From the NCBI RefSeq assembly GCF_029784155.1, contig NC_073692.1, forward strand, positions 276,559,913 through 276,623,912: a stretch of 64,000 bases of DNA, given 5' to 3'. The DNA comes from Uranotaenia lowii. Its lineage: Eukaryota > Arthropoda > Insecta > Diptera > Culicidae. Shown piece by piece: positions 34,478 to 44,795 of the stretch. The notes under the pieces are model-generated. The model had not been told where the DNA came from. It saw nothing but the letters and a program-made list of their open reading frames with translations, and ran no database searches. Made by a program: the position numbers and the translations under genes. Each line of letters begins with the position of its first letter. Positions within the stretch are counted from its first letter, which is position 1.

Positions 34478-36595
34478 CCTCTAGTTGTTGTAATTTTTAT
34501 AAGGTTTAGCCAATGTGGCCAATATGGTAGATGTTACCAGCAGAAATTGATGGGAGGTACTCGGACATATTCAAATATTCATCAAAGGATCAAAGGATCA
34601 AAAATTCGAAAATTGTAAACGATCCGATTCTAAGTGGTACAAGCCTTATACCTCTTTAAATTAGATTTACTCGGATTAGTTTGACATCCGAAGAAGTGTA
34701 CACTTTTTGTTTGAAATCTTAATCCGATGCTTGGTTTGAACTTTTCAATAATCCTTGAGTACCTCTTTATACCATTGAACCACTTGGGCTGATATAATTT
34801 AGGAAAAAATTAACAGCCTTATGAGTTTATAAGCCGATAATGATGCATTTCCGAGGTTATTGTGCAACATATTTTTTACCATGTATTTTGATGCAAGGGG
34901 TAGCATTGCAAAAATCTCAGGAACTAGTAAACTTCCTTTATTTTTCATTAATTGGTGCTTAACAACTTAACACATTTGATGCCTACGATGGTAGTTTTCA
35001 CCGACGCCCTTTTTCAAAATTATCAGTGCTTTATTGTTGCAACCGCTTGATTCAGTTCAAAGCGAGTGAAACCAAAAACGTTATGCTGTAACAAGCTTAA
35101 CTGATTTTTTAGATTTAATATTCTTCAAAACTTTTTTTTTGTTCGACAGGTAACTTCCTTAAACACGACAAATAACTTCCAAAAGAAAATTATAAAAAAA
35201 AAATGAACATAGTTTTCCAAATAATCTAAGAAAATAAACCAAAATGAACAATGCATGTAACGTTATTTTTTAAAAACCGTAGGTAACTTAAGAAACACCA
35301 GATTAATAAAGAATTTCTAAAAAGAAAATTTTCATAACCATCCAACTCGAATCTCTTAAATACAAATAATATTTTTTAAGATTATTTCTTTTCAAAAGCG
35401 GCAAAAGTGAAAGACAGCATTAATAACACTAGTTCATAAAATTAAAAAAAAATCGTTAACTTTATTGGCAGATCCATATTTTTAACGTGAAATCGGGTGC
35501 TGAATCCGAAAATGAAAATCAGAAAAAAAATCTCAGTAGAACAGTTTTTGAGTTATGCTCCAAATACGAAATACTGGAAAAACTAAAAAAGTACTTGTAC
35601 TCAGATTCAAATATCTCGGAATGCATAATATTTATTTGAAATCTCTTTTTTGCATATTAAAGGTGGATAAATTTGCTATCGATCATCTGAACTTTACTTT
35701 TGCGTATGATCAAGAGTATTGTTGATATAAGTAACTTTATGATAGAATAGAAACATTTATTTAAAAAAACGCATTTTTCAAAGCAATTTTTGTTCTAGGA
35801 AATATTTTGAACTTGAAGGTAAAATTTAAAAAAATCTGATTTTCTATTGACCTTAAATATAAACTCAAAGCAAAAGTTTAAGTGGTTATTTATCAAAATC
35901 GATTGAAAATTTAAGAAGTTATGGTTACTTAACCGTAACAGTAATTTTTGTAAATACTTACTGAGATAAGGAGTATAAAGCATGATCATTGATAGCTAAA
36001 TATTCAATAGACATTAGTGGCTATAACTAAATGTTTGTTATAAATCCAGATTTCATGTTTCGGGGTTACTTTGATCTCTATGGTTTAAACGTATCTTAAC
36101 ATATTCAAATTATTGTTTCGATGCCAATAAGCACAAAAGGCATCAAGCATCAACATCAATATCAGTAATTTTTTGTTTGGACTCAACTGAATTTCTCAAC
36201 GTTTTCATTCAAAAACAAATATACTCAAAAGATGGACAATGTTGCTGCATGCATTTAGGAGCACAAATTATAAACATTTCTCAATACTTTTAGGCCTCAA
36301 AAACAAATGAAATTTTCCGTCAAGCAATACCCCAGAGCGTCCCACTGTTCATATGTTCTTTTTAATTAAAACTTAGCCATTTGATAGGGGTTTTAGCCAT
36401 TTGTTCTATACAGGCTTTCTCAACGAAAATGTCCGTTTTTTTTTAAATATCCAAAAATTATCATAGAATGACCATAAAAATAACTCAAAATCTATACCTA
36501 TAAAAAGGAAAAAAAGTTAAAATTTCATATAAAACAACCCATTTGCTTCTAAATGCTATCTTTTTATCATATTTTTATGTTTGCCCATTGTCCAT
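34478..36595. other. Anonymous AT-rich sequence
   Basis: No coding region recognised. A phrase at 36060 (CGGGGTTACTTTGATC) resembles the terminal repeat of the outer MITE at 24096, and an inverted relative lies at 42990-43032, so part of this stretch may be the left flank of another TA-flanked element. Confidence 0.4.
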
Positions 36596-37463
36596 TTACC
36601 CCGTCCATAAGGTTCTGTACAACGTCAGGTTGTAGTTTTTTTTCGAACAGAAATCCACTTCCTCTTGAAGTCCGCCTCCGATTTGATAACTTTTCGGTTC
36701 TTCCGGAGGGCCTGCTTCATAATCGCCCAATATTTCTCTATTGAGCGAAGCTCCGGCGTGTTGGGCGGGTTTATTTCTTTTGGCACGAAGGTGACCCCGT
36801 TGTCTTCGTACCACTCCAACACGTCGTTTGAATAGTGGCACGAAGCGAAATCCGGCCAGAAGATGGTCGAGCCCTCATGTTGCTTCAATAGTGGTAGTAA
36901 GCGCTTCTGTAGGCACTCCTTAAGGTAAACAAGAGCAGATCGTTTGCCACATCAAGTACTTTTTGGCAAACTTGGACAGTTTCTGCTTGCGAATCTCCTC
37001 CAGAACGCTGAATTTGTACTTTGCGGTGAAGAACAACAGGCTCGGTAGCTGACGAAAGTCCGCTTTGACGTAGGTTTCGTCGTTCATTACCAGGCAATGC
37101 CGCTTGTATCACGTCTAAACTGCTTAACTACGCGCTTGTGTTTTTTTTTCACTGACGGAGCTTCCTTTTCGGCCGTTCTTCACCTTCCGATCGATGGTTA
37201 GGTTCTCGAAGTACCGTTTTAGTACTCTGCTGACCGTGGATTGGAATCGCAGCATCTTAACGATGTCCCGATGTTACAACTCCGGATTCTCGAAATGAGT
37301 GCCCAGGATTAATTCACGACATTCTTTTTCGTTCGACGAAATTTTTCCAATTTTACGAAAAATTGACAGTGAAGCATGGCCAACGTGATCGATACACTCT
37401 TATCTGATTATAAGCGAAATCTGAAGATATAATTTGTTCAATCTCGAACGTATTGGTCACCCT
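36596..37463 (-). pseudogene. Older DD37E mariner transposase remnant
   Basis: The minus strand carries a decayed relative of the 27-kb transposase. The segment 36888-36625 has FWPDFASCHYS and LRSIEKYW, again with 37 residues between Asp and Glu. The region 37112-36885 encodes the first catalytic area in a shifted frame, and 37375-37130 encodes the N-terminal helix-turn-helix with a stop. The right element end may be CAGGGTGACCAATACG (inverted) at 37463, followed by TA; a matching left end was not found. It differs widely from the other copy, so it is an older or separate subfamily. Confidence 0.75.
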
Positions 37464-37734
37464 GTAATTCCGCAAAACGCTTAAAAGTAGTCAAGCAATT
37501 TGAACCACAATTCCCGCTATAGTGTTGCCAGTGTTAATGTGTTCCTGTCTTGTGTGAAAATCGCGGGAAAAGTTGTAATTTTAAATCTAAATGAAATAAA
37601 ATTCCTTATTGGGTTGACCGTTATTAAAACAAATTTTTTTTTCTCGTACATCCGACATGGGCCGCCCAAACATAATTCTTAAAAATTAAATTTCTACAGC
37701 GTTTTTTCTGTGATGCAATTTGATTTGACACAAC

Positions 37735-37974
37735 TGTCGTGATTTTACGAATCTCAATTCAGAGATTCACTTAAACACGTCTGTCGCTCGCAAGAATAGA
37801 TCAATGACTGACTTTGTTTTGTTTGTTTGTCAAGTGCTGCCAAAATAGCAAATGTTCTCATAGAAATTCATTTTATTTTATTCATCTACAGTGTTGCCGA
37901 ATACAACTATTATTTTATTTTATTCATAATTAAATTTGATTTATTTTCTGTATATTCTCCATCTCATCCCTACA
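37735..37974 (-). repeat. 3' LTR of the TRIM-like element
   Basis: 240 bp; differs from the other copy by one C/T change near the middle (ATTCATTT versus ATTTATTT). Confidence 0.88.
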
Positions 37975-37988
37975 TTCCTTCTCACTTC
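37975..37988 (-). promoter_or_regulatory. Putative polypurine tract of the TRIM-like element
   Basis: Purine-rich GAAGTGAGAAGGAA on the minus strand, immediately upstream of the 3' LTR. Confidence 0.6.
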
Positions 37989-38519
37989 TATTCTTAATTA
38001 AAACTTTCCACACATCAACATTTGTTTTTTTTTCTTTAGTGCAAAATTTTATTTACCAAATATCCTCAATTTTTATTCCATATTTCACATCGTTATTCTC
38101 CATCCTACAAATTTTATTTAATTTCTGCTTATCCTTCATCACATTTCTACATTCCTTCTCAACTCTATTCTCAATAGAATCTTTAATTTACCGACTTTTG
38201 TTTTTCTAAAATACAAAATTTTATATCTCAAATATCCCTCATCTCAATTCTACATTCCATTCTCTGCAAAAGCTTTTCAAATATTTTTTTTTGCATATTC
38301 TTCATTTCATCCGAAGTATTCTTCAAAAAAACCTTCCCAATTTGTGCTTTCTCTATCGCTCTGCTTTTATTTACCAGAGCCGGAACAATCCGCAAAAAAA
38401 ACATTCTTAGCAACAGCTATCTCAAACTGTGCTTTCCTTGTTACTCTGTCTCTGTTTACAAGAGCCGGAATAATTCGATAGTATTCTAAGAAACAGCCTG
38501 CCCAACCAGAAGGCTTATT

Positions 38520-39200
38520 CAAAACAAACAATCAGCAGCAGCAGCCTTAAATATCTGCGCTTTTAACGGCAATTCCGTCTTATTTCCACCGGAAGGCCAA
38601 ATCAAAACAATCAGCAGCAACAGCCTTAAGTATCTGCGCTTTTCAGGGGCAATTCCGTCTTATTTCCACCGGAAGGCCAAATCAAAACAATCAGCAGCAG
38701 CAGCCTTAAATATCTGCGCTTTTCAGGGGCAATTCCGTCTTATTTCCACCGGAAGGCCAAATCAAAACAATCAGCAGCAGCAGCCTTAAATATCTGCGCT
38801 TTTTAGGGGAAATTCCGTCTTATTTCCACCGGAAGGCCAAATCAAAACAATCAGCAGCAGCAGCCTTGAATATCTGCGCTTTTCAGGGGCAATTCCGTCT
38901 TATTTCCACCGCAAGGCCAAATCAAAATAATCAGCAGCAGCAGCCTTAAATATCTGCGCTTTTAACGGCAATTCCGCCTTATTTCCACCGGAAGGCCAAA
39001 TCAAAACAATCAGCAGCAGCAGCCTTAAATACCTGCGCTTTTCAGGGGCAATTCCGTCTTATTTCCACCGGAAGGCCAAATCAAAACAATCAGCAGCAGC
39101 TGCCTTAAATATCTGCGCTTTTCAGGGGCAATTCCGTCTTATTTCCACCGGAAGGCCAAATCAAAACAATCAGCAGCAGCAGCCTTAAACATCTGCGCTA
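38520..39200. repeat. Nine-copy 80-bp tandem repeat inside the TRIM-like element
   Basis: Units start with CAGCCTTAAATATCTGCGCT at 38542, 38621, 38701, 38781, 38861, 38941, 39020, 39100 and 39180. Copies are 79-80 bp and differ at a few positions, for example TTAACGGC versus TTCAGGGGC and CAGCAA versus CAGCAG. No unique spacer lies between them. More diverged, longer-period repeats of pyrimidine-rich sequence occur between 37975 and 38300. Confidence 0.93.
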
Positions 39201-39210
39201 TTTGTGCTTA

Positions 39211-39227
39211 TTCTACCAACCACGCCA
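39211..39227 (-). promoter_or_regulatory. Putative primer-binding site of the TRIM-like element
   Basis: TGGCGTGGTTGGTAGAA on the minus strand, one base inside the 5' LTR. TGG is expected to pair with a tRNA CCA end; the tRNA is not assigned. Confidence 0.55.
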
Positions 39228-39228
39228 T

Positions 39229-39468
39229 TGTCGTGATTTTACGAATCTCAATTCAGAGATTCACTTAAACACGTCTGTCGCTCGCAAGAATAGATCAATG
39301 ACTGACTTTGTTTTGTTTGTTTGTCAAGTGCTGCCAAAATAGCAAATGTTCTCATAGAAATTTATTTTATTTTATTCATCTACAGTGTTGCCGAATACAA
39401 CTATTATTTTATTTTATTCATAATTAAATTTGATTTATTTTCTGTATATTCTCCATCTCATCCCTACA
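39229..39468 (-). repeat. 5' LTR of the TRIM-like element
   Basis: Direct partner of the LTR at 37735; contains the palindrome GAATCTCAATTCAGAGATTC. Confidence 0.88.
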
Positions 39469-40499
39469 ACAACCTTTAGGTAATATAAAAAAAAACTCCA
39501 AATACAAACCAATTAAGCCTATTTGCATCTCAATTTGCAGGCTTTCAAACGTTGAAAACAGTTTTCAGATATTTTGATTTCAGATTTAGTTAACACTAAA
39601 CGTACCGGAGGCGGTCAAATGACGGTTTTTGAACTTTAAACGATGATTACGCCTTATATAATTGTTTTTTTTCGCAAATTTAACGACAGGACTATTTTTG
39701 TTTTTGAAATGCAAGTATTTTTGCGTTTTTAAATTTTTTTTAAGTGTTACGGTTTTCGAATAACGCATGTGGTATACCTATTCATACCGCGAGCGGTCAA
39801 ATGACGGCATACACCGTTTTCGCTAAAACTCCCTTGTTTCTCAATCGATTTCAATCAAATTTATAGTTTTGAAAACCTTATAACTCGACTCAAATATGTT
39901 TCTCAGACAATTTTCGGCTACAATCAATAATCTTAAAGTTATTTACAGTACAAGAAAAATTTTATGAAAAAACATGCTTCAGGAAAAAGGTTGTAAATCA
40001 GTTATTAAGTGCTCGAAAAAAAATTCACTTAGTGCCTGAGAAAGCTGAAGTTAGAAACTATATGTTGCACATATAGAAGATTTTTTTAAAAATTTTCTAA
40101 GATCATGGCCACAAAAAATGTAAAAAAGTTGTGTAAAACCCGTACTTTTCAATCAATCAACCGCCAAAGCTGTTCCTGTTACAGTAGAAAATTTTGAAAA
40201 AGTGAATTGAAAAGTAGACGTAGTTTGTCACATTTTGGCATCTTTAGATTTTTAAAATACGAAATACATAATTTATGACGACTTTTCAAAGGTAGCTGTT
40301 TTTCGAACTTTTTATCAATTTGGATTTTCTAAGACAATTCCTACACCTAAGCTCAGCTTTGCACTGGATTTTGAGTACGTTAACGTAAGGTTTAGGCAAT
40401 AAAAAGCAAAAGAAAGCTTATTTCATACCGGTTCTAGTAGTGTAACTGCATTGGCGGTGCAATGCTTAACAAAAATATGATAAATAAAACAGTGAACTA

Positions 40500-42055
40500 G
40501 GGTTAGTTGCCCTACTTTGGACCCTTTAAGCGGTGGTTTTTAAATAATCATGTTTTTCTCATAAATGGGCGGGAAGTTTATATCTTTCAGGTAGTTTATT
40601 TATAGTTCATGATCTTATATGCAAGTTTCAATGAAAATTTTCAACATAGGTTTCACTGTTATTGAAATATTTGCAAAGATACGGATGATCAAAATTTCCA
40701 TCTTTGAACCTACTGTTCCTATTTTGGTACAGAACTGGTCCCTTTCATTGGACCTAGAACTACAATTCCTATAAAAAAAATGTTTTTTTTTTAATGAATA
40801 AACAAATTCATTAAAAATGTTGTCTTCAATCGATTAATCTCATAAAAATGTATTACAGTTTTTTAACATTTCAAAAAACTAAAATTTCTGTTATGCATAT
40901 CACAAACACTTTCATTCCCCGTCAGCTCTATCAGCAGAACAAAAGCTGAAACTTGTTTGTGTTTACTTACTTGTAGTTTATTTGCGTAAAGCTGGCAAAA
41001 AATGTTAGAAATATTCAATATTGGTTCTAAATTATGCTCCAATTAAAAATTCGCACCTTTGTTGATTTGTTGGTATTGGAACAAAGTTTTGGTGATGTCA
41101 GGTCTAAAAATGGAACATCAAAGTTGAAAGTTTCCTATATTTGGACCCTTCGCAAATTTTCCGAGTTTTCCATTGATTTTCATTTATTTTAGAAAAATAG
41201 GTAGTATGGTTCATATTCTTCACAGTGAAAGTAATTTTCCTCTAAACTAAGCTTGCCAGATTGCCCGGTTTTATCCGGGTTTGCCCGGATATTTGATGCA
41301 AAATTTCGAGAAAGTCCGGTCCGGCCCGGTTGCCCGGATATCGTGAAAAAAGTCCGGATATTGCCCGGATTTTTTCACAATTTTCACAAAGAAACCAAAA
41401 AAAAATCATAGTTTTTGAGTAAGTTTCTGCATAATCGATTAACGGTATGGAAATTTTCAACGGTTGTTTTAAATAATTTCGCTGATTTACTTTTATAAAC
41501 CTGTAAATATTTAAGTGTTCCTAAAAGTTTTTGGAAGTCTGCAATTACATTAATAAAATATTAATTTAATTTTTTTTGCATTTTTTCTTTGCATTTATAT
41601 ATAATAACACCTAAATTTTGCCCGGTTTTTGCCCGGTTTTAGGATTTGAAAAATTGAAATCCATGCCCGGATTTTGCCAGGTTTTTTTGAAAAAATGCCC
41701 GGAATTGCTAGGCCCGGATGGCAGTGGAAAAAATTCTGGCAACCTTACTCTAAACTTTGGCTTGGACAGTAAAAAATCGTGATTTTTCCTTAAACACTCT
41801 ATTTTCTCAATACGCGTCCCTCTAATTGAGCAGTCTGATTTACCACTGATGAGGAGGTTCATTTTTCAAAACGTTGACAATTTTATCAGAAAGACTTTTA
41901 ATGGAAAAAAAACGGTATGATAGGATTCAGGAAGAATAAGAGTTCATTGTGTGCATAGGAATGTCTTTATGCAATGCCAGAAAAATGAATTGTTTACAAT
42001 TTTCGGCGTTTTAGGACTAAAGTAGGCTCTAGGTCCAAAGTAGGAGCACTCACCC
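40500..42055. mobile_element. TA-flanked MITE nested in the piggyBac-like element
   Basis: The left end, GGGTTAGTTGCCCTACTTTG, is matched by the inverted right end, GGGTGAGTGCTCCTACTTTG. TA flanks both (40498-40499 and 42056-42057). There is no coding capacity; several internal phrases near 40735 and 41145 repeat the TTTGGAC end motif. It sits in the loop of the outer inverted repeat. Confidence 0.65.
41249..41747. mobile_element. 499-bp MITE with a 9-bp duplication, innermost of the nest
   Basis: The direct repeat CTCTAAACT flanks it (41240-41248 and 41748-41756). The ends read AAGCTTGCCAGATTG and, inverted, TAAGGTTGCCAGAATT. The interior holds at least ten copies of GCCCGG, mostly as TTGCCCGG, giving long GC-rich inverted stretches. 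A duplication of 8-9 bp fits hAT or Mutator-type transposons; I cannot choose between them. Confidence 0.65.
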
Positions 42056-42962
42056 TAGTTTCTGAATTTTGAGAAGTCAGCACAAATTCTTGCTTGGCAG
42101 ATGGGCGCAGTGGGTGGTAATATCTTAAAGCTATTTTGCACACGAAGACGGATGAAAAGAAACGAAAAAACAAACAAGCATTAGCTCAAATTTTCAAGTT
42201 TTACTTTCAGAAATATATTTATTATATTTTTGTAAAGCATTGCACCGGCAATGCAGTTACATCACTAGAACCGGCATGAAATTTGCTTTCTTTTGCATAT
42301 AGTTTTATTGCCTAAACTATACGTTAACGTACTCAAAATCCAGTGCAAAGCTGAATTTGGGTGTAGGAATTGTCTCAGAAAATCCAGATTCATAAAAAGT
42401 TTGCAAAACAACTACCTTTGAAAAGCCGTCAAAAATTATGTATTTAGTATTTTAAAAATCTAAAGATGCCAAAATGTGACAAATTACGTCTACTTTTCAA
42501 TTCACTTTTTAAAAATTTTCTACTGTAACAGGAACAGCTTTGGCGGTTGATTGATTGAAAAGTACGGGTTTTACACAACTTTTTTACATTTTTTGTGGCC
42601 ATGATCTTAGAAAATTTTTAAAAAAATCTTCCATATGTGCAACATATAGTTTCTAACTTCAGCTTTCTCAGGCACTAAGTGAATTTTTTTTCGAGCACTT
42701 AATAACTGATTTACAACCTTTTTCCTGAAGCATGTTTTTTCATAAAATTTTTCTTGTACTGTAAATAACTTTAAGATTATTGATTGTAGCCGAAAATTGT
42801 CTGAGAAACATATTTGAATCAAATTATAAGCTTTTCAAAACTATAAATTTGATTGAAATCGATTGAGAAACAAGGGAGTTTTAGCGAAAAAGGTGTTTTC
42901 CGTCATTTGACCGCTCGCGGTATGAATAGGTATATACAAAGTGTCGGTATGATTAGTGTTAA

Positions 42963-43667
42963 TGATGATTATCTGCATAAATTTCATGTTGATCAAAGTT
43001 ACCCAGGTGATCAAAGTTCTCCCAGTTTACGAGCCAATTTTCTTAAAGCCTAAATTGAGACTAATATTTCACTCGAAGACTATAACCCAATTGGACTTAA
43101 AACAAAAAAGTTATTGCGGTTCAAAGATTGTATTTTGGCTGAACATTTTCGTCTACCATGCAATTGGTCCTTTTTACGCATTGCTTTTTATACGAGCATT
43201 TAAGCTAAATTGCAATCTTTTAACCGCAAAAACTTTTTTGTTTCAATTCCAATCGTGTTGCAGTTTTCGAGTGAAATATTCGTTTTAATTAAAAGCAACA
43301 AAATACCTTAAAATCATATTCACGTTTGAGACTTAAGCAACCCCTCACCATGGTCAGATCGTTCTGAAATTTGGCATGTGACTTTCTGGTAAGCCAATAA
43401 TTAATTTTGACTTAGAGCTAGTAAGATTCGCCATGTTTAATTCGTCCTTTATTAAGGTAAGTACACCGCGATTCGTTAAATTATTCAAAAATGCAAAAAT
43501 TACTGATAGATATGGTAAATTAAACAAAACTTTTTCAATTTTCATCCGATTTTGATAATGATGACTATTGACCATAACAAATGCGATTTTTTAAACAACC
43601 TTCGAGTCCAAAACTGAATTTTCTCTAAAAAAATGCGTTTTTTTATAATTTTTCAAAAAAAAATAAC
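42963..43667. other. AT-rich sequence with one possible MITE end
   Basis: Positions 42988-43033, inverted, read CGTAAACTGGGAGAACTTTG and then ATCACC, resembling the end of the outer MITE at 24096. The rest is featureless. Confidence 0.4.
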
Positions 43668-43669
43668 TA

Positions 43670-44721
43670 CAGACCCGATTCTATTTTGGCAACATTCGAT
43701 TTTGGCAACATCCAATTTTGGCACATGTGCCAAAATCGAACGGTTTTTAGAAGCAACATTACCATTTAGTTTTTTCTATAACTGGACCAATATAAATTAG
43801 ATACTAACATCATAAATGCGTTTTTACATAGCGCCGATGTGGTCCAGTGGATAGGCTGGCCCGAATCTGTTATTGGTATGCCAGGCGTACTGGGTTCGAT
43901 TCCTGGTATCGACAAGAAAACTTTTGGATTCGAATCCCATAAGCGGCCTACAGGTAAGATGTGTTTCATTCCATAACTGACTATATCATAGGAATGTTCA
44001 ATCAGTTGCCAGCTGGCCAGATATATACACGGATGCCGGAATACCTGTAAGTAAACTAGCCCACCTGATTGACTCGTTCTTCCAAAATATACCTACATCA
44101 ACACACGAAATACATTCACTCCATAACAGTTCATACGAAACCATGGGGTCGGGGTATGGTGCACGCTTTGCATTGGAGATTTGTCGAACTTAATAATCTA
44201 AAGAATGCATGTGAGCACATACTTAGACAGACACTGCGATGAATTCGTGCACCCATGGTGGGTAACCAACATACATACATACATCATAAATGCGTTTTTA
44301 CGTTCTGAAATGGTTCTAAATTTTAATAAAAAAAAACAAAAGTTTTTTTTAATTATAAAGTACTCAAAAATGACAAAAAGTTTAGCAATTCAAAAATATA
44401 AAAAAAATAAATACAAACAAAAAAATAGAAAATGACAAAAAACAACTAACAATTAATAAAGAATTGCAAAAACAGCAAATTTAACAAAAAAAAACAAAAA
44501 TTATAAACAAAACAAGAATAGTGAAAAACACATCGAAAAATGAGAAAAAAATGACTAAAATGTTCAAAAATTGATTTAAAATAACGTTAATGATAATAAA
44601 AATACTTATTTTGTAAAAAAGAGATAAAAAAATTTAGATGAAAAATCTGTTCGATTTTGGCAACATTTGATTTTGGCAACACAAAATGTTCGGGCATATT
44701 GCCAAGATCGAACGGGGTCTG
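43670..44721. mobile_element. Tc1/mariner-like MITE carrying a SINE
   Basis: The left end is CAGACCCGATTCTATTTTGG and the right, inverted, CAGACCCCGTTCGATCTTGG; TA lies outside both (43668-43669 and 44722-44723). The subterminal phrase TTCGATTTTGGCAACA is repeated several times at each end. The interior from 44330 to 44640 is A-rich and scattered with TGACAAAAA. Without the SINE it is about 0.6 kb and non-coding. Confidence 0.7.
43828..44280 (+). mobile_element. tRNA-derived SINE with ACAT tail, copy 1
   Basis: The head contains a good RNA polymerase III A box (TGGTCCAGTGG, 43840-43850) and a perfect B box (GGTTCGATTCC, 43893-43903). The copy ends in ACATACATACAT and is flanked by a 21-bp direct repeat (43807-43827 and 44281-44301). 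Such a long duplication indicates LINE-mediated insertion. The body between head and tail (43980-44260) is not shared with copy 2. It is transcribed left to right if active and encodes no protein. Confidence 0.85.
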
Positions 44722-44795
44722 TAATATCAACAATACTGTTGATCGTACTCAAAAGTGGATCTATAACGATAGATAGCAAATTAATTCACTATTTA

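Larger units (their letters stand above)
37735..39468 (-). mobile_element. Non-coding LTR retroelement (TRIM-like) with internal tandem repeats
   Basis: Two 240-bp direct repeats (37735-37974 and 39229-39468), differing at one base, enclose 1254 bp without any coding frame. The 5-bp duplication ACAAC flanks the unit (37730-37734 and 39469-39473). Read on the minus strand the LTRs begin TGTAGGG and end CGACA. TGGCGTGGTTGGTAGAA starts one base inside the 5' LTR and looks like a primer-binding site. GAAGTGAGAAGGAA lies against the 3' LTR like a polypurine tract. It therefore has the signals of an LTR retrotransposon but no protein, and must depend on another element. Confidence 0.85.
39594..42958. 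mobile_element. piggyBac-like element with long inverted arms
   Basis: TTAA lies at both borders (39590-39593 and 42959-42962). The ends read CACTAAACGTACCG and, inverted, CACTAATCATACCG. Inward, about 700 bp of the left side (39780-40487) is mirrored at 42220-42945, including the phrase CATACCGCGAGCGGTCAAAT. The left end carries two versions of the GGCGGTCAAATGACGG motif (near 39612 and 39794), so the left border has an extra stretch of about 190 bp. No transposase is present. Another element is nested in the centre. Confidence 0.72.

Noticed and set aside
38520..39200. Regularly repeated 80-bp units resembling a CRISPR array
   Set aside because: The whole 80-bp unit is repeated with no variable spacer, the context is eukaryotic, and the array lies inside an LTR element.
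43828..43920. A tRNA gene
   Set aside because: The A and B boxes are good, but the sequence does not close into an acceptor stem at tRNA length, continues into a SINE body with an ACAT tail and has a target duplication. The same holds at 46458.
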